Of a stretch of DNA of 64,000 nt, positions 46,972 to 57,544 are shown one piece after another; the first letter of the stretch is position 1, and every line of letters starts with the position of its first letter. The position numbers and the translations under genes are program-made. A model generated the notes under the pieces. The model saw only the letters and a list, made by a program, of their open reading frames with translations. It was not told the DNA's origin and searched no databases. Source of the stretch: Ashinkailepas kermadecensis (lineage: Eukaryota > Arthropoda > Thecostraca > Neolepadidae); contig JAOTOM010005108.1 in the NCBI GenBank assembly GCA_034440615.1, positions 248,001 to 312,000 on the forward strand. Direction: 5' to 3'.

Positions 46972-47544
46972 GTAGGTGGCCCCACCCACAAAATAACATA
47001 GACATGACGGTGCAGGGGCGTGGAGCGAGCACAACGCCATGTGAGTGATTTTGAAGTTATTGGGAAATCACAGGATATTTGATCCGTTCGTTCCTCAGAA
47101 GCATCGTTCCACAGAGGTACTGCTTCTTCGCGTGAGTTACTACGACCAGCTTCCTCATCGATTGTAAGCATGCTGGTGCTCTTCGATACGTATCACGGAC
47201 GCGAAAATATTTCACTATTACAGATCACTTGCATAGAGTGCTCAACTCGTCAAATACCACGATTAAGCATGCTGCCGCTACTAACCAACAATGATCATAG
47301 ATCCTAGTTTTTATTATTCTGCTTGCCCAGCGATGTTTTCACTAGGACAATTTATGTCGATTTCACACGGTCTTTTGACGTTGGTGCAGCTGATGTGAGA
47401 GCGCCATAGTGCCCAGCTGTGCAGTTGCCGTTGATGGCCGTACTTCAGAGTGTTCGTCGCCGACTTTCAAAAGTATCTTCTGTGTTGCCATGCAGCTTTG
47501 CCGTCTCCACGCCCGAGCCTGAACTAATAGTGTGCTGTTCGCAG
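46972..47544. other. Intron, nothing recognised
   Basis: Ends with a pyrimidine-containing acceptor GTGTGCTGTTCGCAG. Confidence 0.5.
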
Positions 47545-47937
47545 CTGGGCAAGTGTGAAGAGCGACAGGAGTGTCAGCTTAAGCTTCAGTCGTGACGAGT
47601 CAAAGCTCATCTCTCCTGGCCACGACGATGCAAGACTCGCCTCTTCGGGCTGTGACGATATAAGACCCGCCTCCACCGGTCGTGACGATATAACACCCGC
47701 CTCCACCGGTGGTGATGATACAGGATCTGCATCCCCCGGTCGTGATGATCCAGGACCCGCCTCCCCCGGTCGTGACGATACAGGATCTGCATCCCCCGGT
47801 CGTGACGATCCAGAATCTGCATTCCCCGGTGGTGACGATACAGGATCTGGCTCGGCCGTGCCGGGCGCGGTTGGCTTCTGCGAATTGTCAGGAGACCACC
47901 AGGAGGCTGGCAAACCATGCCAGGGACTCACCAACCA
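47545..47937 (+). CDS. OXR1: OXR1/NCOA7-like gene, exon with a coding 30-bp repeat
   Basis: The exon opens SWASVKSDRSVSLSFSRDES, then reiterates a ten-residue unit of the form RDDTGSASPG about seven times (about 47640-47860) before GFCELSGDHQEAGKPCQGL. The 30-bp period keeps the frame. The donor is ACCA|GTAAGT (47938), a full consensus. The exon ends with two bases left over, which does not fit the two-base start of the next recognised exon at 56511, so at least one exon is missing in between. Confidence 0.72.
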
Positions 47938-48143
47938 GTAAGTCAGTGCAGTATCCGTGATGAAAGGAGTGCGAGACTTGTATGAGCATAGTAGAGGATA
48001 CATTTGGAATTGCAAATGAAGCTGGGCTGGGAACGAGCAGGGAAGGAAACGAAGGGTATACAGGTAGAGAAGAGGAAGCAATGATGGAGAGGAAGAGGAT
48101 ATGTCAAGGAGGGAGGAAGTGAGTGAGCGAGAGGGTATGTATG

Positions 48144-48149
<6 letters not shown>
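47938..48149. other. Intron start, purine-rich
   Basis: 48040-48130 is purine-rich (GGAGAGGAAGAGG), leading into the GT/GC microsatellite. Confidence 0.4.
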
Positions 48150-48206
<57 letters not shown>

Positions 48207-48217
48207 TACGTGCGTGC

Positions 48218-48248
<31 letters not shown>

Positions 48249-48300
48249 CGCGCGCGCGCGCCTGCGTGTGTACCGTGTGTACCGTGTGTATACTGTGTGC
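48150..48300. repeat. (GTGC)n, (GT)n and (CG)n alternating purine-pyrimidine tract
   Basis: About 110-150 bp of strictly alternating sequence: GTGC tetranucleotides, then GT, then ten CG dinucleotides. Confidence 0.95.
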
Positions 48301-48351
48301 ATGCTGTGTATGTGTGCGAAAGTGAATGAGAAGAAAGATAGAATGTAACAG

Positions 48352-48938
48352 TGTAAAAAACGTCTTTCGACTCGCTAGGCGATGTGATAGTCTAGTGGCC
48401 TCGCGCTCGCTTCACTCCGGTTGTCCAACACATATCGTTCACTGCACGGTATATTATGCAATTTCGTTATTAAACACGCAAACGTTCAGACAAATTTAGA
48501 AGTGGGCAAGATGCCAACCGAAATGAAGAAAAAGCGACTGTCATTCGAAAAACACACACCAGCGCACAAACGGACCGCAGAACCGCTTCGCTCAACTGCC
48601 TCCCGGCGACTGCCAGTCGGGGGTGGTTCATCTGGGTACGTTTTCGTGGCTGATGAAATGTACACGTCACTGTCGTCAGCCACCGCGCGGTCGTCGGCTC
48701 GGCACCGCCCTAAAAGCGTCGATCCAGTTCCGGCCGCGGCCCAACGGCGGCGCCGATCGGCCGGATGGAAAGTTACTGGGCGCGTTACAGTTACGGGGCG
48801 GTAGGTCGGCTGGCTTACGGGGTTACAGCATTTATAGTTACTGGACAGCATTTACAGTTACTAGACAGCATTATAATACTATGACAGTGTATACCCATTT
48901 GACGGCCGAAACAGTACATTTATAGAAACTTCGTTACA
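48352..48938 (-). mobile_element. Left LTR (3' LTR) of an antisense LTR retroelement
   Basis: About 587 bp, bounded by TGTAA and TTACA as an inverted terminal pentamer. It is collinear and about nine-tenths identical by eye with 52547-53084. The left copy has about 50 extra bases near 48770-48850. A purine-rich tract next to it is not evident. Confidence 0.85.
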
Positions 48939-49399
48939 GCACATCACAAGGTCCGTGGATCGAATTTAATTTCCAGATAAATTCTGAGCCCCACTCAGAC
49001 AAATCACAGCCTTCTACAATCACCCAAGAATCAACAAACACTCACGATACAACAACAAATTAACACGAGTTCCTATTACAAACAGAAGTCCCACGCGGGT
49101 TAATATAGGGGGTCTTTGAGGGGTACACATGGCCCTGGTCCATGTTCGTAAAATATACAATGGTCCTACTACACGACACAAACGCGATGTGCGCAACACA
49201 CTCTCGGCGATCACTGTCTCGCGCGCACTGCACTAAAATGTTCAGTCCGGTTCGAGGAGCGGGACGTCCGAACATGTGTGTCCTCGCCATGCGGTCGGTC
49301 GTCGGCCCGGCATCGGTGCGGCACTCGCCGGCACTGCTCATTCGTTGGGCTCACTTTCCGGTTCGTCCTGGCGCTCTTCCAAATACTCATGCAAGCTTA

Positions 49400-50050
49400 T
49401 TACCCGTTTTCCAATGTCCTCGAACATATCTGCTGTATTAGCTGTGCCGCCAGCCGGGTCCTGGGCGGCGGCGGTCGTGCTTTTAGGGGCGGCGCTCTCG
49501 TCCTCAGCGGTGCTCGGCAGCGCCACTCCAGTAGTCGGGCCCTCGTCGGTGCCCGCGTTCTCAGCGGCGTCTTCAGTGGCGTCGCTCGCATCCACAGCGG
49601 CGCTCGGTTCCGTGGGGTCGACGCTCGACAGTGTCGCTTCCAAGAGCCAGTCATCGGAAGGGCTGTGGAGGGCTGCGCCTCGCAGGGACCACCCATGTGG
49701 TGCGCATGTCCGCATACGTCGAACCATTCTTCGTGGTGGTGGTATGTACTTGGTTTGAGCAGACGCGGTCCAGGACGTCCTTGCGGCCCATAGCGACCGA
49801 TGGGGAGTGCGTCCCAAGCGATCGCCAGCCGTAGCAGGAGGTCATCCGGCATGTAGACGGCATGTCCCCATGTTGCCTCATGCGATGGGAATCCTTCCCA
49901 TTCCACGAGATACTCGGCGCCCTCGCGGCCGCACTTGACCGCGAGGACACGTGAGATCTCGAAGTTCATGATGGGTCCGGAGATTGGAGTCGGGGTGAGG
50001 TGGTTAGCGGCTCGATCGGCGTCCTGCGGCAACTGGCGTGATCGTCTCAT
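49400..50050 (-). CDS. Separate chromodomain frame downstream of env
   Basis: An ATG at 50050-50048 overlaps the env-like stop as TGATG. After about 25 residues comes a chromodomain: ISRVLAVKCGREGAEYLVEW followed by EGFPSHEATW. The aromatic and acidic cage-type positions of the fold are present. In Ty3/gypsy chromoviruses a chromodomain sits at the integrase C-terminus; here it is in its own frame after env. Beyond about residue 100 the frame becomes Arg/Pro-rich. An alternative frame (49338-49817) has a more protein-like acidic Ala/Ser/Thr tail ending LHEYLEERQDEPESEPNE, so a frameshift near 49700 is likely. Confidence 0.75.
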   Translation of the reverse strand: MRRSRQLPQDADRAANHLTPTPISGPIMNFEISRVLAVKCGREGAEYLVEWEGFPSHEATWGHAVYMPDDLLLRLAIAWDALPIGRYGPQGRPGPRLLKPSTYHHHEEWFDVCGHAHHMGGPCEAQPSTALPMTGSWKRHCRASTPRNRAPLWMRATPLKTPLRTRAPTRARLLEWRCRAPLRTRAPPLKARPPPPRTRLAAQLIQQICSRTLENG

Positions 50051-51370
50051 CACGCCCGATTGTCAGGTCGTGTTGATACTAGCTCATGGCCAGAACGGAT
50101 GACGATGATGTCTTCACCGAGCGGGATGGGTTGGAGGGTTTCGGATTGCGTGGTGGGACAAGTTGAGACAGAGCTCTGTTTTCGTTGCACAAGACGATAC
50201 ACGATAACCAATGCCGAATGTCCTAGCACTGTATGATAGCGGAGTCCACGTGTTGTCTGCAGTTGATAGCTGAGGCGGGAGATCGGAATGTCGAGGTCGG
50301 GTAACATCGACAGGGCTGCTGTCTCGGGGCCGCTGTCAAGGCTAGGTAGCTGAGTTCGAATGGTCTGCTCCGTCAGCTCGACCAACTGGGTCAGCTGTGA
50401 GCGCAAGGAGTTCACATGGTTGACGTCCATAAGGGACCTTTTTGAGCTGGCCGTGGGGATTCGAAAATACTTTGAAAGAATCGAACAGCCATTTTTCAAG
50501 TGCACCAGCTGTGCGGGGTGGTCGTGGTGAATTCCGAAGTGCTATTGGCACAAACTATTTGAATTTTCACTGTTGATCCTGAAGTGATCAGCCAAAGGTT
50601 TCGTTCTACTTCCATAGCTGTCGGTGTACTTTTAAAGGACACGAGTGCCTTGCACCGTGTGTTCATTTCGTCGGTTTCTTGTAGGTACAATGATTTCAGA
50701 CAGGACGCGGTCGTCGCTGTGAATTGTTCTGCACCGTGAAAGTGGCAGAAGGGTAGCTGTTATTGCAAACATATGCGGATATCTTCAGATATCTCCATAA
50801 AGCGGGTGTTGTCTTTGCTGATGGGAAAGTACTTTAAGTTTCCTGTTTCAAATTTCGTTTCCCAAGACAGGTTGCGGCTAGGTAGGTTCGTATTGAAGAT
50901 CTCAAACACGTTGAAGCGGTCCGAAATGGTTACGATGGGAATTGGTAGCGTCATGTATGGATTGGATTTCACGACGGTCAGCGAGGCATGAATGATCCGG
51001 TAGTACTCTTCGAGTTTGTTGGTCCGGTAGGGTAAAACTTTGCCATTAGGTAAGGATTTTTTTCATGTTCGAAAGCATTCTAAGCAGTTGATCTGGTTTT
51101 ACCAATGATCGATACAGGATGCTATGAACTAAAAGGCTGAGTTGCATCTGAAATTCCGAAAGTTGAGTCCTAGCCTGTTGAATGATGGCTCGGGCGTTTT
51201 CAGTCACCTTGGCAATTTGGTTTGGAAGTGAAATGTAGGTTTCAAAGTTTTACAGTTCGGTATGTTCCAGTTTTGAGACCTGGTAGGTCAGATTATTCAC
51301 CAAACGGCTGATCTGGTTGATCGCCTCGCGGTTTGTTTGCACTTCCGAGTTGGCATTGTTCATAAGGGAT
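50050..51370 (-). pseudogene. Env-like glycoprotein region, broken
   Basis: Successive minus-strand frames cover an envelope-type protein of the insect gypsy/errantivirus kind. They show a heptad-rich helical segment (about 51080-51360), a conserved segment with an IPI motif and spaced aromatic residues (about 50780-50970), a short cysteine-containing segment (about 50500-50690), and a C-terminal part with a probable membrane anchor and a basic tail (50050-50505). At least one in-frame stop (near 51251) and frameshifts (near 51040 and between the listed segments) make it non-functional. The N-terminal part and signal peptide are missing. Assignment rests on position and pattern only. Confidence 0.55.
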
Positions 51371-51383
51371 AGGCTCGCGGCGG

Positions 51384-52186
51384 TCACGGATACTGCGGGT
51401 AAGACGGGCGAAATACCCGGGGTCCAGGCTGAGGTTGGCTCTCCGTTTTCGGTTTCTCTGTTTCTGGCTTTTTCGCTGCTAATTTTTCCACGGATTGACC
51501 TATAGGCAATACTAGTTTCTCTAGTTTGTCTAGTCTGTCCTCTCCTTTGTCCGGATGAATCGCGTCAATTTCCATCGACTCGTCTTCTATTTTCTGCACA
51601 CTTCTACCTCACTCAATGGTCCTGTCCACCTGCTGCTCTCTCACTGCAAATTGAATGGCTTGCTCTAGTGTTCGGAACTGCTGTCGGTATAATTAATTGC
51701 CAAAGAGCTACTTTGAAAGCCTCTATTAAAAAGGTCTATCAGAATGTCCTGAGTCGTGAGATTTTCCAAGTCCGTGTATGCCTCACGTGCCATAGCGAGT
51801 AGCCTCTCACAAAAATTTTGTACCAGTTCGGCCCGATGCTGTTTCATTTTTCGCAAACTTTCCTGAGATCATTTTTGATCCGAAAGGTCAGAGTACCTTT
51901 CTCGCATGACTCGTTGGATTTATGCCCACGTCAAGTGTGGTTGTTGAAGAAACACGTGTTGCATGAACTCGGCTGCAGGTCCAGAAAGCGTCTTTATACA
52001 AATTATCTGCATTTGTTCGTCATCCATATATAAATTTATGCGTTCCAGTTGGCGTAGCCAATCACAAAGCTTGTTGTGGCTGTCCCCAGAAAAGGGTTTA
52101 ATATTCTGGCTCTGTCCCTGTGCTCCCGTTTCCAATCTGATTTTGTTGAAGCTGTCGGCAAGTCTATCAAAGGTAATTTCAGTCAT
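51384..52186 (-). pseudogene. Retroelement gag, broken
   Basis: The frame from 52186 contains LCDWLRQLERINLYM and GPAAEFMQHVF, typical of the gag capsid-like domain of LTR elements. It shifts near 51900 to another frame with MKQHRAELVQNFCERLLAMA and LIDLFNRGF (51665-51856), also gag-like, and then to a Lys/Glu/Pro linker (51384-51599). No CCHC knuckle is seen. At least two frameshifts. Confidence 0.75.
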
Positions 52187-52531
52187 GTTTAATTACGTTA
52201 CGTTGTCTATTAAAAAAAAATATTTGTTCACAAAATTTTGTGATTTCGCTCACTTTGTGGAGAATTATATGGTTCAAGTTTGACTCAAGGTTCACACAAA
52301 GATTCACAACCACAGCAAACAGCAAACAACAGGTATATGGCACAATTATACAATTTTAGAAGACATTTCGATTAGTGGTCGAAAATCGGAGTGGATATTT
52401 TTGGAAGGATTTTGGGATTTTGCTCGGACTTACGCGCTGGTCGTGGTAGTCGTTCTCGTTGGCCCTTCTCGTCCGTGCTGAACGACGTGTTGATGGTCTG
52501 CGTTGAGCATTGATGGTGGTGATGATGCGAC

Positions 52532-52544
52532 GTCACGGCAACCA
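52532..52544 (-). promoter_or_regulatory. Primer binding site, tRNA-Arg-like
   Basis: On the minus strand TGGTTGCCGTGAC starts two bases inside the right LTR. It resembles the complement of an arginine tRNA 3' end (TGGCGACCGTGAC in 412/mdg1-type elements), with differences after TGG. This fixes the element's orientation. Confidence 0.6.
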
Positions 52545-52546
52545 GT

Positions 52547-53084
52547 TGTAAAAAAAGGAATTTGACTCGTTAGGCGGTGTGATAGACTAGTGGCCTCGTG
52601 CTCGCTTCACTCCGGCTGTCCAACACAGATCGTCCACTGCACGGGATATTGTGCAATCTCGTTATTCAACACGCAAACGTTCAGACAAATTTAGAAGTGG
52701 GCAAGATGCCAACCGAAATGAAGTAAAAAAAACACTGTCATTCGAAAAACACACACACCAGCACACAAACGGACTGCAGAACCGCGTCGCTCGACTGGCT
52801 CCCGGCGACTGCCAGTCGAGGGTGGTTCATCTGGGTACGTTTTTGTGGCTGATGAAATGTTCACGTCACTGTTGTCGGCCACCGCGCGGTCGTCGGCCCG
52901 GCACCGCCCAAAAAGCGCCGATCCAGTTCCGGCCGCGGCCCAACGGCGGCGCCGACCGGCCGGATGGTAGGTCGGCTGGCTTACGGGGTTACATAATTTA
53001 CAGTTACTGGACAACATTATAATACTATGCCAGTGTATACCCATTTGACGGACGAAACAGTACATTTATAGAAACTTCGTCATA
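52547..53084 (-). mobile_element. Right LTR (5' LTR) of the antisense LTR retroelement
   Basis: About 538 bp, starting TGTAAAAAAA on the plus strand and ending at TCATA, where the left LTR has TTACA. It has the same order of words as 48352-48938, including GTGGCCTCGTGCTCGCTTCA and GACGAAACAGTACATTTATA. Confidence 0.85.
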
Positions 53085-54731
53085 ATAGTAACTAGCATAA
53101 AGCACCATTGAGGACGCTGTACGGGCGACGGCAAGAGACCGGCGGACTGTGAAAGGCAAGATCCGTACTGCAGGCACAGGATCGGGCACCAGACCGCGAA
53201 GGGAGATTTGTGAACCGCAACAGCTCGCTGGCGGCGGCCCGTAAAGGCGTGCACCCTTCCCTAAGCATAATGCACAGTGCCAAATTGTCGGATTGGAATA
53301 GATGCCACTCTGTATCACGATCCTCGCGTCTTATCCAACGCACTCAGTGTATGCCGCATGCAACCTTTCAGCACAAGGGACAGCCAACATCTGAAACTGC
53401 TGGTCATTGGGCATTTAGGTCACGTTGTACATGACGTCACAAGGTCAGTCGACAGTGGCTGAGTTGGACAGCGGACGACCGCCACGACCCGATGTGCATT
53501 GTAGGCTGCTCTCGCGGAAGAATGTCACAGCATGCCACTTTTTTAATGAGGTATATGTATCCTCGACATAAATATTGTGGCACTAGTTGGCAAGCATCGG
53601 AATTAAAAGAGCAGATCTGACTTTTAGTGAGGTCACAAGTGATGTCTCGTAAGAATTCGAGCTTGGGTGCACTATTGTTGCAATGGGCGTAGTTGAACTG
53701 TGAACGTAACGCGAACATGTGCACGTGGATATTACGCATGCAATGCTGAAGAAAATAGTTTCATTGTTTGCACTATTGCACAATATTATGCATGCAATAC
53801 TAAAGAACATAGGCCATTACGAGCACTGCCAAGGCGGGACGAGTTTCATAAGAAGCCCTGGCGAAACAGCACACCACTAGTCACCAAAACAAAAACAAAA
53901 ACAAAACAAAAACATGGGCTGTCGAATGCGTTTTGGTATGCATCCATCGAACCAAGACTGGAAATGTATCATCAAACCAGAGGGAAGGTGTCTGGGCCCG
54001 AGCATTTTCAGATTGAATAATGAAAGTGACAATTTCACATTAGTAGGATGCCAAACCAGAGTGAGGAGTGTCCAGACCCACGACCTACCCGATATTTCCA
54101 GCCATGCATTGAACTATTGATTGATATTGATCCTTCCTCGAGATGTCATCGTGAGGGTCCAGAATGCTTCGTCTTCTACAACAATGCATCAGCGTGATTT
54201 ATTGGAGGACTGCTATGTTAGGAGCGATGTACGCCAAAGCCAAAGGTGGACCAATGTAATCCTACAACGAATTGTACATCCTCAGATCTTCTCATTTCAC
54301 TCCTTGGTTGAGTTGCTAAATAAAAAGTACAGTACATCAACATGCTTCTCTGACTTTTACTTTGACGATGTCCGGGTATCAACACGAATAATCATTGCAC
54401 TATAATGCAATTCATTCAATCTAATCCCTATGAACAACGCAAGCAATCGCGATTAATGTTGAGATAACCAATTGGTTTCTGTCCAGCAACCAATCTGCCA
54501 TGATCTGCGGCCGCCGTCGCTTCTCTCAGCTAGGATCACGAGCCGCACTTAGTGGGCCACTTTGATGAGCACCGTGTTGATCTCGGCTTATTACAGACAT
54601 TATTTTCCAGGCGGGCGGATGTGGGCAGTGAAACCGGCGTAAAGACAACATCGCGACGATGGAGGAGTGCCATCTCGATGGACGAGAGACCATCATTATT
54701 CATGACTTGTGATGGTAAGCCAAGGCGAGCG
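53085..54731. other. Intron, no exon recognised
   Basis: This interval should contain the exon needed to restore phase between 47937 and 56511, but none was recognised. 53150-53225 weakly resembles 36930-37010. Confidence 0.35.
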
Positions 54732-54816
54732 AGCATGTCCCAAGTACTGGGCGTCATATGGTCACTATTTTTGTCGAGGCGCCCTAAAACCCAAGCAACT
54801 AGCATGTCCCACGTAT
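54732..54816 (+). mobile_element. Mini-SINE copy 5 (53 bp) with 16-bp target-site duplication
   Basis: AGCATGTCCCAAGTAC (54732-54747) and AGCATGTCCCACGTAT (54801-54816) match at 14 of 16 positions. The insert 54748-54800 starts TGGGCGTCATATGGTCAC, closes with GAGGCGCCC and ends TAAAACCCAAGCAACT. Confidence 0.88.
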
Positions 54817-56510
54817 CTGCGCAAGGTCTTCCATTTGAAGCATCTTGTATATAAATCTGTCCGTGGGGCTGCATGGAGGAGCCTGCCGCAGTATTTGGTA
54901 ACCTGTTCTGCAAGCTGGATCATACAGACACGGTCCCCGGTAAACAGTTTACACGTACCGTAATAAAGGCGCGGTCGCTAAGCAGCTGCTTTAGACATCC
55001 CCACAACGGATCAGATGGTGGACACCGTCCACACAACCGATCTGCAGGGGGAGGGGGGGGCAGTCACGAGTGAGGATCACATTTCCGCAGTTACCATCTT
55101 AACTCGTCAGTCATTTGTTTGTTTGGCGGTCACTGTGGGGTCACAGGTCATGTCAAGTAGAATGATTTGAGTGTTTTCGATACCTGGTATTTTAGCGCAA
55201 ACCAGGGCGTTAGGCTAATATAAAATATCAACCGTGGTTTAATACATACCGAGTGTACCTAAAACTACCCATGTAAACCTCCTCTGGCCTACAATGCAAT
55301 ACATTTTCTAGGCCATATTTTCGCAAAGATCTTGTAAAACAGAGATATATATTCGCATACGGTACGGAATTTTGTATGTCTGTATGAACTGGCATGACGT
55401 CTATGAGGTTATGTCAAGTGGAAATATTTGACGAATTCCAAGATTGCAATTTTGACCGTAAATAAGGTTATCAGAGTAATATAAAACTTGGATATTGGTC
55501 GATGCATGCCAGTAATTTATACCATCTGAACTTGTCCTAGGGTCCAGTGAGGGCAGCTGGGGAGAAGATGCCAAATTGCCTTTTTGGTTCGGTATATAGT
55601 GAGTTACATGTTCATGGGCAAAAGTTCCACGAAGAGCTTGAAAAAACGGACCTACACGTCCGCACATTGCATATAATATTATATATCGTGTTTTGTCGTA
55701 TGAATACTTGACAGTACAATGTAGATTGGTCTGTCAGATCTGTAGTACATATATTTTCTGAGATAATCATAATGCTAAATACAGAACGGTGATGGTGGGT
55801 ACATGTCACAGGCACGTGTCTAGGCTCATATTCTGAACTATTTTATGGTACTTTCCTCTCGCGTTAGAACTCGGTAGACATTGATCTGTCTAGAATAACT
55901 ATAGCTGGCAATTACAGCAACTAACTATACCTGCCAGTGTGACTCGGCTATATTGTATCGGTTGACAACAAGCAACCGCTTCAGACGGCAAAAGCAGCAC
56001 CTGTGATGGAGGTTGTGACGTCATTGTGATATGGTCAGGCATTTTATCTGAAAACAGACATATGTATACATAACCTATGATGACATCACATGTAAAGATG
56101 TCTGCTAACCGAAGATCGATTTTACCACGACTCGAATGTCATTGTGGTTTCTGAGTGAGTATTATATTTGAATAAAATGAATAACATCAATATCAGCCAG
56201 AATGACCTAGTTGAGGTCATACTGTAACAAAATGACCTCTGGTACACCACCTACACATGTATTGATATGTCTCGGTATATATTGGGCCGATATGACAAGC
56301 AACCGTTTGAGACATTACACACAGTACCTACCAACGATACTATGACGTACTATCATTAGGATATGAGCTAAGATGGTCTTGGTCAATAATTTGTCCACAC
56401 AATATACCCTAGGTGTTCATTTGAAGATGCTGAAAGTATCAAACTGTCGTATCAATTAATTTGGCTGTCATCGCAGACAAACCAAGGGGAAAGGAGCAAC
56501 CCCCTTTCAG
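54817..56510. other. Intron, no exon recognised
   Basis: Two diverged copies of a 250-300 bp segment (about 55130-55290 and 55400-55540) share GTTATGTCAAGT, TAATATAAAA and GGTATT words. Ends with acceptor CCCCCTTTCAG. Confidence 0.4.
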
Positions 56511-56742
56511 TGACTCACTGGTTAAAGAAGGCCCTGTACGCCGGGTCGGTGTTGCCTGACGGAGCGGGACTGCCGACAGAGCTGCTGCGGACGCCGATGC
56601 CCAGTCTGGGTGAGCCGCTGCTCTACCTGCGCCTAGTGGCCGGCATACAACGCGGCTGCCGCGTGCCGCGCACCGAGAGGATCCGCGTCTGCGGAGAGAG
56701 GAGACTACGCTCCCAGCTGTGGTTCGCCATCCCGAGGGACAG
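56511..56742 (+). CDS. OXR1: OXR1/NCOA7-like gene, pre-TLDc exon with WFAIPRDR
   Basis: Reads THWLKKALYAGSVLPDGAG, then GEPLLYLRLVAG, and ends SQLWFAIPRDR. This parallels NCOA7/OXR1 (known SWLVKKIQGPIEDILPS, PPMFLCIKVGKPM and YWFAVPRERV). Acceptor CCCTTTCAG; donor GACAG|GTGGGC at 56743. It takes two bases from an unseen upstream exon and passes two bases to the exon at 58762, which fits. Confidence 0.9.
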
Positions 56743-57251
56743 GTGGGCGTGGTGTGCCGGGCGGGGCTTCACCAGTGAGCGGCAGACGGGTGTGACGTGC
56801 AAGGCTAGGGTCACCGAGCAAGGGGGTGGGTCCGTCGAGCCGAGGCTTGCTAACAAGTGAATGGTGGACATGCCATACCTTGGTTCACAAACGAGGCGTA
56901 GACGGGCGCAGCGTGTTGGCCCAGGGCACAACACACGAAGAGGCAGCTGATTGTAGTATGCATGCTGAGCTGGAGATAACCTGGTATGAACTTTGGGGGT
57001 AGGATAAGGGAGACAGGCATATTTATTTTGACATAGTTTAAGTAGCAAGCCATGGAGTTAATGGGTCACAGGCAGACGATGTTTGTGCCGGGCTGGATGG
57101 AACGCACCAGCTATAAGCACGTGCGACATAGAGGGATGCCTAGGTGCGGTGGGCACGCCGAGCTGGGCTAACCACGGTGTGCAGGTGGGGGGACGTCTCA
57201 GCTGGTGTGAGCATGCGCTGCACAGACGCACGAGGTATTCCAAACATAATA

Positions 57252-57277
57252 ATCACTCCAATCGGAATTGGAGTGAT
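57252..57277. other. Perfect 11-bp-stem inverted repeat
   Basis: ATCACTCCAAT and ATTGGAGTGAT enclose CGGA. It would form a hairpin on either strand. Function unknown. Confidence 0.6.
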
Positions 57278-57544
57278 CCTGCGGAATTTCGATGCACCCA
57301 ATTGCTTGAATATCCGGGGCTCATGCCGGTCGTTTTTGTGTGTGTGTGTGTGGGGGGGGGGGGTCATTTAGGCATTGAAATTCAGTCATAGTTACCAAAT
57401 TTTGAGTCCTTTTGAGCTCTGAAGATATTGACTGCGGAACTTGTTTGACATTGGAGATCGCCTTTGATTATTCAAAGCTTCAAATCTATTTGGAGTATCA
57501 GAGCTCTTCTCAATATCGCCCACAAAGTACTCTTTTGTGGAAAT

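Larger units (their letters stand above)
48352..53084 (-). mobile_element. Env-bearing LTR retroelement, pol-less, antisense in the OXR1 intron
   Basis: Two long terminal repeats flank a 3.6-kb interior with, in element order (minus strand), primer binding site, gag, env-like region and a chromodomain frame. No protease, reverse transcriptase, RNase H or integrase core is visible; gag meets env near 51370-51400. This indicates a large internal deletion or a non-autonomous derivative of a Ty3/gypsy-type element. LTR divergence and frameshifts show that it is old and defective. No flanking duplication is certain (left AACAG, right ATAGT). Confidence 0.82.

Noticed and set aside
48101..48348. 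Plus-strand VRACVRAC frames
   Set aside because: Translations of the GTGC microsatellite.
49278..49793. Plus-strand 171-codon frame in the LTR element
   Set aside because: It is the shadow of the chromodomain-bearing minus-strand frame, which has a clear domain.
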